64,000 nucleotides of DNA from Oscillospiraceae bacterium (GTDB lineage: Bacteria; Bacillota; Clostridia; Oscillospirales; Acutalibacteraceae), in contig JAISJQ010000055.1 of assembly GCA_031261445.1 (NCBI GenBank), positions 1 to 64,000 of the forward strand. The letters run 5' to 3'. Shown in pieces: positions 25,112-32,086 of the stretch. Positions within the stretch are counted from its first letter, which is position 1. Each line of letters starts with the position of its first letter. The position numbers were made by a program, and so were the translations under genes. The notes under the pieces were generated by a model. It was not told where the DNA came from. It did not search any database and saw only the letters and a program-made list of their open reading frames with translations.

Positions 25112-25651
25112 TTATTCTTCCATCTGTTTGCCCAAAAACGCCGCAGCCACCTGCACCAGCTTTGTTTCTGTTTGGGTGGGTAGTGTGCCGTCTTCGTGCA
25201 TCATGAGCACCACAGCGCCCAGCACATCGCCCGCACCGAGGATGGGGCAGGCGATGCCTGCGGCACGCTCTAAGCCCTCCACGGGACGCAGTGGCTCTGT
25301 GTCGCTGGCCGCCGTCCAAGCGTTGCGGTGCTCCATCAGGCTCTCCAGCGCAGAGGTCACACGGCGCTCAAGGACCTCCTTGCGCACCAGCCCCGCGCAG
25401 GCCACGGCCATGTCGCGGTCGGTGATGACCACGGGCAGGCCCGTGGACTTGCAGAGCACTTCGGCGTAGCGTTCGGTGACGCCGCCGATTTCGCCAATGG
25501 GCGAGTATTTTTTGAAGATGACCTCGCCGTCCGCATCGGTGTAGATCTCCAAAGGATCACCCTCGCGGATGCGCATGGTGCGGCGAATCTCTTTGGGAAT
25601 CACCACACGACCCAGGTCGTCTATGCGGCGGACAATTCCGGTTGCTTTCAC
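25112..25651 (-). CDS. spoVT: Stage V sporulation protein T
   Basis: 179 residues, GTG start. The N-terminal AbrB-type swapped-hairpin DNA-binding domain is MKATGIVRRIDDLGRVVIPK and onward (GDPLEIYTD, VIFKKYSP); the C-terminal ~125 residues form a GAF-like domain (VVITDRDMAVACAG, AGIACPILGAGDVLGAVVL). SpoVT tunes forespore gene expression late in sporulation. The GTG start overlaps the TGA of a 38-codon upstream ORF (GTGA), and its Shine-Dalgarno AAAGGGG is inside a hairpin followed by T5, suggesting coupled translation or attenuation. Confidence 0.96.
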   Translation of the reverse strand: MKATGIVRRIDDLGRVVIPKEIRRTMRIREGDPLEIYTDADGEVIFKKYSPIGEIGGVTERYAEVLCKSTGLPVVITDRDMAVACAGLVRKEVLERRVTSALESLMEHRNAWTAASDTEPLRPVEGLERAAGIACPILGAGDVLGAVVLMMHEDGTLPTQTETKLVQVAAAFLGKQMEE

Positions 25652-25764
25652 GGCAAAAACCCCTTTTTCTCTCGTTCAAGGGGTAGTGTTAGCGGATTTT
25701 TGGGATTTATTCCAATACTGGAACAAATTTGGTCTCGCGCCATTGTGTTGCCGGATGGCTGCAT
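25648..25764 (-). CDS. 38-residue upstream ORF coupled to spoVT
   Basis: Starts MQPSGNTMARDQICSSIG and ends EREKKGFLP. The start ATG (25764) has a near-perfect ribosome-binding site AGGAGGGG eight bases upstream, better than that of spoVT. The stop TGA overlaps the spoVT GTG by 4 nt. It has no signal peptide or membrane segment and no known homology. Its stop codon lies beyond the stem that buries the spoVT ribosome-binding site, so ribosomes on it would open that stem. Confidence 0.6.
   Translation of the reverse strand: MQPSGNTMARDQICSSIGINPKNPLTLPLEREKKGFLP
25655..25684 (-). promoter_or_regulatory. Attenuator/RBS-sequestering hairpin before spoVT
   Basis: On the minus strand ACCCCTT - 12 nt - AAGGGGT, then TTTTT. 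The stem contains the spoVT Shine-Dalgarno and the T run makes it look like an intrinsic terminator. It lies inside the 3' part of the 38-codon ORF. Confidence 0.55.
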
Positions 25765-25839
25765 TCTCGACTCCCCTCCTAAGGACGTGGCGTTGGGCGC
25801 AGTCCTCATAGCGGCATAAACTGCGCCGCTTATATTAAA

Positions 25840-25868
25840 AGTATAACAGCCAACAGGCGCAAATTCAA
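25840..25868 (-). promoter_or_regulatory. Sigma-A-like promoter of the uORF-spoVT unit
   Basis: Minus strand TTGAAT (25868-25863), 17 bp, TATACT (25845-25840). A GCGGC/GCCGC hairpin follows in the leader (about 25812-25830). A housekeeping-type promoter for spoVT is unexpected. The remaining upstream gap to 26050 shows nothing else. Confidence 0.6.
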
Positions 25869-26050
25869 CAAGAAAATAATGGTAATTTGCTTTTATCGCC
25901 AATTGGTCTACGAAGCGTTTTGGGAGCGAGCCCCTAAAAAAGCTTAAAAACACAGGAAAAGCCTCCCTCCCTTGTCAAACAATGGACGCTAGGGCATTTC
26001 ATATTTGTTCCATTACTGGGAATAATTTCATTAGCCGAAAACACCATAAT

Positions 26051-26069
26051 GCGCCCACTGGGTGGGCGC
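26051..26069 (-). terminator. Hairpin after the lipoprotein gene
   Basis: GCGCCCAC-CCA-GTGGGCGC on the minus strand, 10 nt past the stop codon, followed by a T-containing but not uniform tract. Confidence 0.55.
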
Positions 26070-26078
26070 GTTGAAGGG

Positions 26079-27134
26079 TCAGTTGGCCTTTTTGGTTGTC
26101 GTGGTGGTTTTCTTTGTGGCTTCGGCTTCGGCGATAAGTTGATCAGAGCTTACATACACTTTGGGATCCCAAATGAATATTTTTGGATCAGGTGCGGGCT
26201 TTTTGACATCAAAGGCCACAATTTGGAGCGTTGCATCTCCAAACTTAATAAACTTCAGTTCGTTTGTACCTTTGGTAAAGTAATACTTCACCTGCTCGCC
26301 TTTTTTGTTCAAGAAGAACTCAACGTCATATTTGGCATCGCTACTTTTACCCTGATAGAGCCCTGGATTCTTGAAATACTCATCGAACGCCTTAAATATC
26401 CCAAGAATATCCAAATCGTCTTTTTCACCAACTGCGGTTTGCATGTTCACACCTTTATTTCCGAATAAAGCCGCCGCCGCACTCATATCTGGTATGGACG
26501 CGAGGTCTTCGCCAGCTGTGCCCATTTTCTCGCTTGCAAGCGCAATAAACGCAAACATCGCGCTTAATTTGATAAGGGCATTGTTGTACTTACCGTCTTC
26601 AATCAGCGTAAAGGTGATTTTTTTCTCCTCAACAACCGTAAACTTTGTATAGTTCTTTTTGCCATCGCTTGCGCGCACAAAAAGCAGTTGCATCCCATCG
26701 ACCGCTTGCGCGAGATCGCCCGCTTCCTTGGCAGTGCTACCCGTGACCATATACTGGTAGTTGAACTTGCCCGATTTCACGGCTTTGAGGAGGGGGCTGT
26801 TGGGGACGAGGGTGGCTTTGCCGGCGGCGGTTACGGGGACGGTGGGCTTTGTGCTGGGGACTTTGGTGGTCGTGGGCTTTTGGGTCGGATCGCCGGGCTT
26901 GGTCGTGGGGGTCGCCGTGGTGACAGGCACGGTGGTCGCCGCCGTGGAGGGCGTGCCCTCTAGCGTGACATCATCGGGCGTTTCGGTCACGACACCCGAA
27001 GGCAACGTAATGGGCACTTCTGTTTCGCCAGCAAAGGTGGTCGTGTCGCTGGTTGTGGTTTTCGGCTCAATGACGCAAGCGGTCAAGCCGATACACACGG
27101 TCAGAATCAGCAGAATGCTTAACAATTTCTTCAT
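26079..27134 (-). CDS. Lipoprotein with Thr/Pro-rich linker, unknown function
   Basis: 351 residues, TAGGAG upstream. Signal peptide with lipobox LTAC (Cys20). Residues 25-110 are a threonine/proline/valine-rich linker, probably spanning the wall, followed by a ~220-residue globular domain rich in beta strands (FNYQYMVTGS, NYTKFTVVEEKKITFTLIE, VEFFLNKKGEQVKYYF) and a Lys/Thr tail. The architecture resembles the secreted protein at 47578-48612, and the linker also resembles that of the deacetylase-like lipoprotein at 35860-37056. Function unknown. Confidence 0.75.
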   Translation of the reverse strand: MKKLLSILLILTVCIGLTACVIEPKTTTSDTTTFAGETEVPITLPSGVVTETPDDVTLEGTPSTAATTVPVTTATPTTKPGDPTQKPTTTKVPSTKPTVPVTAAGKATLVPNSPLLKAVKSGKFNYQYMVTGSTAKEAGDLAQAVDGMQLLFVRASDGKKNYTKFTVVEEKKITFTLIEDGKYNNALIKLSAMFAFIALASEKMGTAGEDLASIPDMSAAAALFGNKGVNMQTAVGEKDDLDILGIFKAFDEYFKNPGLYQGKSSDAKYDVEFFLNKKGEQVKYYFTKGTNELKFIKFGDATLQIVAFDVKKPAPDPKIFIWDPKVYVSSDQLIAEAEATKKTTTTTKKAN

Positions 27135-27186
27135 GGTCTATCTCCTATGTTGTTCACAGTTTTGGCTCTTTGGTGGTGATATGCCT

Positions 27187-27215
27187 ATTTTACACCATTT
27201 CCCCTTGCAAAACAA
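27187..27215 (-). promoter_or_regulatory. Probable sigma-A promoter of the lipoprotein gene
   Basis: Minus strand TTGTTT (27215-27210), 17 bp, TAAAAT (27192-27187). Confidence 0.55.
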
Positions 27216-27252
27216 GGCACTTTGTGTGACAGCGGGATTACAGTTCTGTTAA

Positions 27253-27343
27253 ACTAGAGGCTAGATTTTGCATCAAAACGTTACTTCTCAAGGAAGACAA
27301 CAGCGTCTAGTTGCAGAAATCTAGTCTCTAGCATCTAGATTGT
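27253..27343. repeat. Full-length family A repeat encoding the yebC stop codon
   Basis: About 90 bp: left arm CTAGAGGCTAGATTTTGCAT, a variable centre, and right arm AAATCTAGTCTCTAGCATCT. The right arm supplies the codons for LDARD and the TAG stop of yebC. Confidence 0.8.
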
Positions 27344-28049
27344 GCCATACCGCCTGCACATCGTCGTTGTCTTCGAGCATTTCCAGCAGACGCTCCATCT
27401 TTTTGATGTCCTCTTCGTCCGTGAGGGTGGTCTCGGTGCTGGGGATGTAGGCGATCTCGGCGGAGACAATCTTGTAGCCCTTGGCCGTCAGTGCCTCTTG
27501 CACGGCTAGGTAGTCGGCCGGCTCGGTGCGAATATCGAAGACGTCCTCATCGGCGAAGAAGTCCGTTGCGCCCGCTTCCAGCGCGTCCTCTAGGAACTGC
27601 TCCTCGTTGATGTCCTCGCCCTCGGCGATGAGTTGCCCCTGCTGCGTGAACAGGAACGCCACACAGCCTTTTTGCCCCAGATTGCCGCCGTTTTTGTCGA
27701 AATAGTGGCGCAGATCCCCCGCCGTGCGGTTGCGGTTGTCCGTCAGGGACTCCACCACAACAGCCACGCCGCCCGGGCCGTAGCCCTCGTAGAGTAGCTC
27801 TTCGTAGTTCGCGCCGCCGCCCTCACCCGCCGCTTTTTTGATGATGCGATCGATGTTGTCGTTGGGAACGTTGTTCGCCTTCGCTTTGGCGATGAGCGTC
27901 AGCAACTTGCTGTTTTCGGACGGATTCGCGCCGCCCTCCCGCACGCACACGGCGATCTCGCGCCCAATCTTGGTGAAGATTTTGGCGCGTTGGCTGTCGG
28001 TCTTTTCTTTTTTGCGCTTGATGGTAGCCCATTTGGAATGCCCGGACAT
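27321..28049 (-). CDS. yebC: YebC/PmpR-family regulatory protein
   Basis: 242 residues. The start motif MSGHSKWATIKRKKEKTD is diagnostic of the YebC/TACO1 family, as are NVPNDNIDRIIKKAAGEG, YEGYGPGGVAVVVESLTDN and the central KGCVAFLF. Family members are described as transcriptional regulators and as helpers of ribosomes stalled at proline stretches. Start ATG has AAGGGGG upstream. The C-terminal residues and the stop come from a family A repeat. Confidence 0.96.
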   Translation of the reverse strand: MSGHSKWATIKRKKEKTDSQRAKIFTKIGREIAVCVREGGANPSENSKLLTLIAKAKANNVPNDNIDRIIKKAAGEGGGANYEELLYEGYGPGGVAVVVESLTDNRNRTAGDLRHYFDKNGGNLGQKGCVAFLFTQQGQLIAEGEDINEEQFLEDALEAGATDFFADEDVFDIRTEPADYLAVQEALTAKGYKIVSAEIAYIPSTETTLTDEEDIKKMERLLEMLEDNDDVQAVWHNLDARD

Positions 28050-28079
28050 CTGTCTACCCCCTTATGTTTTAACCTTGTA

Positions 28080-28108
28080 AGTATAGCAAATCCCGCGCGT
28101 GTTGTCAA
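28080..28108 (-). promoter_or_regulatory. Sigma-A promoter of yebC
   Basis: Minus strand TTGACA (28108-28103), 17 bp, TATACT (28085-28080) with extended TGC. Confidence 0.85.
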
Positions 28109-28155
28109 ATGCCAGATGCAGAAGGCAGAGAGCAGAGGACAGAAGACAGACTTGC
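28105..28155. repeat. Family F purine-rich repeat
   Basis: Degenerate units GCAGAAGGCAGAGAGCAGAG and GACAGAAGACAGA. Related copies lie at 53985 and 58848. Confidence 0.6.
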
Positions 28156-28229
28156 GCCCGCTACGCTTGTGAAAATCTGTGGGCGGAAGGACGGCAATTG
28201 TAAAACGTTGGTAATCCAAAGAAAGGCAC

Positions 28230-28258
28230 TTGCAATCCTGTGTGAAATGTGCTATACT
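28230..28258 (+). promoter_or_regulatory. Sigma-A promoter of the M23 peptidase gene
   Basis: TTGCAA (28230-28235), 17 bp, TATACT (28253-28258) with extended TGC. Confidence 0.75.
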
Positions 28259-28315
28259 CTGCGTATATCTGAAAAGATGACAACTTTGTAACTATTCGAA
28301 ATGGCGGTGAGAACC

Positions 28316-30331
28316 ATGCCTCGTAAAGGCATCGATGGGGTCGATTTCGGCGCCCAAAACCCAACAAGTGCCCAATCCGTTCAGGATTTTGACATAACAC
28401 GCGCCCCCAATTCTGGCGAGGAGCTCTATGGCGTTGTTGCGCTCGACAGTGCGGACGCATGGGCTGCGCCGTCCATCCCTGTGCCCATTGAAACGGAAGA
28501 GGCGGTGACCGCAACACCCGGCTTGACGGCCTCCGCGCAGGTGGGGCGCAGTGTGCGCACCAAAAAATCCCAGCCGCTCTCCGCCCAAACGCTGGGTGCT
28601 TATCTCTACGCCCTGCTGGATCAATTTGGCGGGACGATTTTGGATGCGCTGGAAAAGCTTGGGCGTCGCCTGCTGTTTATCCCGCGTTTTGTGGGCGCGG
28701 CGTTTTCGTGGGCGTTCCGGGAACTGCGCAAAGTGGTCGACAAGCAACGGGCGCAACAAAAAAAACAAGCCAAACACGAGCGCGGCATGTTGCGGCGGGA
28801 ACTCAAAGGCATCCGCCCCTATCTGAAAAAAGCGAACGGCAACACGGCGGACTGGTTTCGCCGCGTGGGTGTGGTGGGGCGCAAGCTGGCGGAAAATCAC
28901 CGCGCCAGCGTGGGGCGCGTGCTCAACGTGGTGCTGCCCGTGGTGGCGGCGGTCGTCCTGTTCGCGTATATGCAGAGCTTTAACGACCAGACCTACGCCC
29001 TGCGCGTGGACTATCAAGACTCTACTTTGGGCTATATCAGCTCCGAGGCCGTGTTCACCCAAGCGCAGGCGTTGGCCGAAAAGCGCATTGTCCGCGCCGA
29101 CACGGCCGCCAGCGCCAGCGCCCTGAGCGTCCGCCCAACGTTCAAGATTGAGCGTGTGAACATCACCGACCTTCAGGACGCCAAAACGCTCAGCAACGCC
29201 ATCATCTCCGACAGCGGCACCAACCTGACCACCGCCGTGGGCATCTATATTGACAACGATTTTCTTTGCAGTGTGAAGAATCGCTCTGATGCAGAGAGCG
29301 TGTTTGATGCCATCCTCGCGCCCTATCGCACGGGTGAGGCGGGCACGTTTGTGGATTTTGTGGAGGACATCCGCTACCAAGAGGGCTACTACCCTGACGA
29401 GAGCAAAACCATGTGGGACGCGTCCGCGCTGGCCAAAAAACTCGCTACGCAAAAAGCAACGGCCAAATACTACACCATTCAGGACAAAGACACCAAGTGG
29501 GACATCGCGCGAAAGAACGGCCTGACCATCGCCCAGCTGGAGGCACTCAATCCCAAATATAAGAGCGACAAAGAGATCCTGTATCCCGGCGCGAAAATGG
29601 TCATCTCTGGCAAGGTCAACTATATTCAGGTCAAGCAGATGAAGACCGAAACGCGTTCGGTGGACGTGCCGTTTGAGACGGTCTATACCAATAACGCCAA
29701 CTTGTTTAAGGGGCAGACCAAGACCATCTCCAACGGACAAGTGGGCAAAGAAAAGGTCACCGAAATCGTCACCTACCTAGACGGCGCACGCGTGGGCGTG
29801 CAGGAAGTGGAGCGCGAGCGCGTGGCCGAGCCCGTGAGTGCCAAGGTGGAAAAGGGCATCAAGTCCGCGTATATCTCTTCCTCTGGCGGCAGCAGTGGCA
29901 GCAGTAGCAGTGGCGGCGGTTATTCGGTGACGGTCAGCCGCAGTGGCTTTGTGTGGCCAGCACCCAGCTGTCATCTGGTCAGTAGCCCCTATGGTTACCG
30001 CTGGGGACGCATCCACACGGGTGTGGATCTGGTGCGCGCGGGCGGACACTCCTCTGGCTTGCCCGTGGTGGCCTCTTTAGACGGCACGGTCGAAATGGCC
30101 AGTTGGTATGCCGCGTATGGCAACTGCATCGTCATCAACCACGGCGGCGGATACAAAACCCGCTACGCCCACTTGCTCAGCGGCTCTATGTCCGTGCGCG
30201 TGGGGCAACATGTCACCGCCGGGCAGGCGATTGGTCGCGTGGGCTCAACGGGTCGCTCCAGCGGACCGCACCTGCACTTTGAAGTCATCGTCAACGGTTC
30301 AACGCGCAACCCGTTGCCGTATATTCGTTAA
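28316..30331 (+). CDS. Membrane-anchored LysM-G5-M23 cell-wall hydrolase
   Basis: About 671 residues. I prefer the ATG at 28316 (GGTGAG upstream) to the in-frame ATG at 28301. A ~200-residue cytoplasmic region rich in Arg/Lys precedes one membrane span (VVLPVVAAVVLFAYM). Outside: an unassigned domain, LysM (YYTIQDKDTKWDIARKNGLT), G5 (ETRSVDVPFETVY to EIVTYLDG), a Ser/Gly linker and a C-terminal M23 peptidase with HTGVDL, YAHL and HLHFEV zinc-site motifs. It probably cuts peptidoglycan cross-links; a role in growth or engulfment is possible. It ends in a strong bidirectional terminator. Confidence 0.9.
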   Translation: MPRKGIDGVDFGAQNPTSAQSVQDFDITRAPNSGEELYGVVALDSADAWAAPSIPVPIETEEAVTATPGLTASAQVGRSVRTKKSQPLSAQTLGAYLYALLDQFGGTILDALEKLGRRLLFIPRFVGAAFSWAFRELRKVVDKQRAQQKKQAKHERGMLRRELKGIRPYLKKANGNTADWFRRVGVVGRKLAENHRASVGRVLNVVLPVVAAVVLFAYMQSFNDQTYALRVDYQDSTLGYISSEAVFTQAQALAEKRIVRADTAASASALSVRPTFKIERVNITDLQDAKTLSNAIISDSGTNLTTAVGIYIDNDFLCSVKNRSDAESVFDAILAPYRTGEAGTFVDFVEDIRYQEGYYPDESKTMWDASALAKKLATQKATAKYYTIQDKDTKWDIARKNGLTIAQLEALNPKYKSDKEILYPGAKMVISGKVNYIQVKQMKTETRSVDVPFETVYTNNANLFKGQTKTISNGQVGKEKVTEIVTYLDGARVGVQEVERERVAEPVSAKVEKGIKSAYISSSGGSSGSSSSGGGYSVTVSRSGFVWPAPSCHLVSSPYGYRWGRIHTGVDLVRAGGHSSGLPVVASLDGTVEMASWYAAYGNCIVINHGGGYKTRYAHLLSGSMSVRVGQHVTAGQAIGRVGSTGRSSGPHLHFEVIVNGSTRNPLPYIR

Positions 30332-30383
30332 TATGCCCAAACACAACGGACGCACAGGGGCGTGCGCCCCTACATGGCACAAC

Positions 30384-30417
30384 AAAAGCACTGTTTCTGT
30401 GTGGAAACAGTGCTTTT
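30384..30417. terminator. Bidirectional terminator
   Basis: AAAAGCACTGTTTC-TGTGTG-GAAACAGTGCTTTT, a perfect 14-bp stem with T runs on both strands, between the convergent M23 peptidase and 45-residue peptide genes. A family B copy (CAGGGGCGTGCGCCCCTAC) lies at 30355-30373. Confidence 0.9.
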
Positions 30418-30428
30418 TGCTGTGGAAA

Positions 30429-30566
30429 TCAGCCCAAGACCTTGGGCAGGATGTTGTTCAAGAGATCTTGAAACCACGCAAAGGTCGTCAACTTTTGTTG
30501 AAAGTTCTGGAGCACTTGGTAAATCAGCGCAGAGAACACTTCTACCGTAGAAGATTGTTCAGACAT
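30429..30566 (-). CDS. 45-residue acidic/aromatic peptide, family of 40258-40386
   Basis: Starts MSEQSSTVEVF and ends NNILPKVLG. AAGGAG is 7 nt before the ATG. It starts 15 bp after the alcohol dehydrogenase stop and ends just before a perfect terminator, so it is the last gene of that operon. Its AWFQDLLNNIL segment aligns without gaps with AWLYDLIQPII of the 42-residue peptide at 40258-40386, and both start MSE. No signal peptide. An amphipathic helix is likely. Function unknown. Confidence 0.65.
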   Translation of the reverse strand: MSEQSSTVEVFSALIYQVLQNFQQKLTTFAWFQDLLNNILPKVLG

Positions 30567-30581
30567 GAGGGGACTCCTTAC

Positions 30582-31646
30582 TTAGGCGATGCCGTCACAG
30601 TAGACGATGGGCTTGATCAAGTCCTGCGTCTTGCTGTCCATGAGGGCGAAGGCTTCGGGGATTTTGTCAAAGCCGTGGAACTTGTGGGTGATGAGGCGCG
30701 TGGTGTCGATGCGCCCGGCGGCGATGAGGGTGAGCATTTTCTCCATGCGCCGCGCACCGCCGGGGCAGAACCCGCCGCGGATGCTTTTGTTGGCCATGCC
30801 CAGCCCCCAAAGATAGGCCGGGAAGCCCAGCGTTTCGGTGACGTCAAAGAAGTTCACGTTGGCGATTGTGCCCGTTTCGCGCGTCATGGCGAGCGCTTGG
30901 GCGAAGGTTTCGGCGTTGCCCCCGGCGATGATGGTGCGATCCACCCCGCCGCCGGTGAGGGCGATGATCTGTTTGGCGATGTCGCCTTCTTTGTAGCTGA
31001 CAATGTCCGTTGCGCCGTATTCTTTGGCCACAGCCACGCAATTGGGGCGCGTGCCCACGGCGATGATGCGCGCCGCGCCGCGCAATGCCGCGCCAGCCAC
31101 GGCCATGAGCCCCACCGGGCCAATGCCAATGACGGCCACGGTGTCGCCAAAGCCAATGTCTGCCAGCTCCACGCCGTGGAAGCCCGTGGACATCATGTCC
31201 ACCGTCATCAGCGCGGCCTCAGGGCTGACGTTTTCGGGCAGATGCACCAGATTGGCGTCCGCCTGATTGACGTGAAAACGCTCGGCGAACACGCCGTCTT
31301 TTGCGCCCAAAAACTTAAAGCTCTTCATCAAGCCCTCGTCGTGGGCATTGCTGATGGGGTTTTGCGCCCCTTTCGCCAACCAGTTGGGCGTGGTGCAGGG
31401 GACGACAACCACATCGCCGGGCTTAAAGAGCTTCACGTCCGCACCCACTTCGGTGACGATGCCCACCGCCTCGTGCCCCAGAATCAGGTTTTCTTTCGGG
31501 CCGCTGCCGCCGTGAGACATATGGGTATCGCTGGAACAGGGTGCCACAACCGTGGGGCGCACGAGCGCGTCCAGCGCACCAATGGTGGGCACGTCGGCGT
31601 CAATCCAGCCCACATTGCCCACGGAATACATACCAAAACCCTTCAT
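30582..31646 (-). CDS. adh: NADP-dependent secondary (isopropanol-type) alcohol dehydrogenase
   Basis: 354 residues from the ATG with AAGGAG upstream, giving MKGFGMYSVGNVGWID. It closely follows the clostridial/Thermoanaerobacter secondary alcohol dehydrogenases: zinc ligands in APCSSDTH and ILGHEAVG plus the Asp in TVDMMSTGFHG, and the nucleotide fold VIGIGPVGLMAVAGA. The loop GTRPNCVAVAKEYGATD keeps the Arg and Tyr linked to NADP preference. It interconverts secondary alcohols and ketones, for example isopropanol and acetone. A 45-residue peptide gene follows in the same operon. Confidence 0.93.
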   Translation of the reverse strand: MKGFGMYSVGNVGWIDADVPTIGALDALVRPTVVAPCSSDTHMSHGGSGPKENLILGHEAVGIVTEVGADVKLFKPGDVVVVPCTTPNWLAKGAQNPISNAHDEGLMKSFKFLGAKDGVFAERFHVNQADANLVHLPENVSPEAALMTVDMMSTGFHGVELADIGFGDTVAVIGIGPVGLMAVAGAALRGAARIIAVGTRPNCVAVAKEYGATDIVSYKEGDIAKQIIALTGGGVDRTIIAGGNAETFAQALAMTRETGTIANVNFFDVTETLGFPAYLWGLGMANKSIRGGFCPGGARRMEKMLTLIAAGRIDTTRLITHKFHGFDKIPEAFALMDSKTQDLIKPIVYCDGIA

Positions 31647-31682
31647 ATTGTAGCTCCTTCGTCTGCGCATTTATTCTGCTTT

Positions 31683-31711
31683 ATTATAACACATGGGGGG
31701 GAAATATGCAA
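31683..31711 (-). promoter_or_regulatory. Sigma-A promoter of the adh-peptide operon
   Basis: Minus strand TTGCAT (31711-31706), 17 bp, TATAAT (31688-31683). Confidence 0.75.
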
Positions 31712-31719
31712 GAGCAGGG

Positions 31720-31945
31720 AGAAATTGACAATTGATTTCAGGTAATAGTGAATAGTGAATAGGTGTTGGGATTATGAGGTTTGAGGGTAGGGGCGGATAT
31801 TATCCGCCCGTGTGGCAATGGTAGGGGTCGCCGCCTACGGCGACCCGCTGGCTAGCAGAAGGCACAATTGCGCCCGAAAATCTGTCTTCGCTCTTTGGTT
31901 CTCCGACATCCAACATCTAAAATCTAACATCAAACATCTAAAATC
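31720..31945. repeat. Repeat cluster (families D, B, F, A) without a gene
   Basis: D copy in reverse orientation (31731-31772, GGTAATAGTGAATAGTGAAT), two family B palindromes (31790-31812 and 31822-31850), an F-like AATCTGTCTTCGCTC stretch and A-like TCTAAAATCTAACATC units. No coding signal. Confidence 0.7.
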
Positions 31946-31947
31946 GC

Positions 31948-31976
31948 TTGCACAAAAGCCTTGTTTGTGCTATAAT
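31948..31976 (+). promoter_or_regulatory. Sigma-A promoter of ppdK
   Basis: TTGCAC (31948-31953), 17 bp, TATAAT (31971-31976) with extended TGC. Confidence 0.8.
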
Positions 31977-31984
31977 AATTGGAC

Positions 31985-32034
31985 TTGTGCACACCACGGG
32001 TCGAGGGATGAATACACCCCGTCAAACTGCACAA
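31985..32034 (+). promoter_or_regulatory. Structured 5' leader of ppdK
   Basis: At the expected mRNA start, TTGTGCA (31985) pairs with TGCACAA (32028) and encloses a second stem ACGGG (31996) / CCCGT (32018). It does not match a riboswitch class I know. Confidence 0.35.
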
Positions 32035-32086
32035 AAAATGTGGAAACCGCAGAAAAAACAACCAAAAATCACGGAGGTACAACAAC

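Noticed and set aside
25681..25740. Sigma-G promoter for spoVT
   Set aside because: Sequences such as GAATA...CACTA can be forced to fit, but spacing and bases are poor; not reported as a feature.
28292..29740. 482-codon open frame on the minus strand across the M23 peptidase gene
   Set aside because: It is antisense to a gene with clear LysM, G5 and M23 motifs, has no recognisable domain and is His/Arg-rich as expected from a GC-rich shadow frame.
30108..31745. 545-codon open frame on the plus strand across the adh operon
   Set aside because: Antisense to the alcohol dehydrogenase, reads through the bidirectional terminator, no motif.
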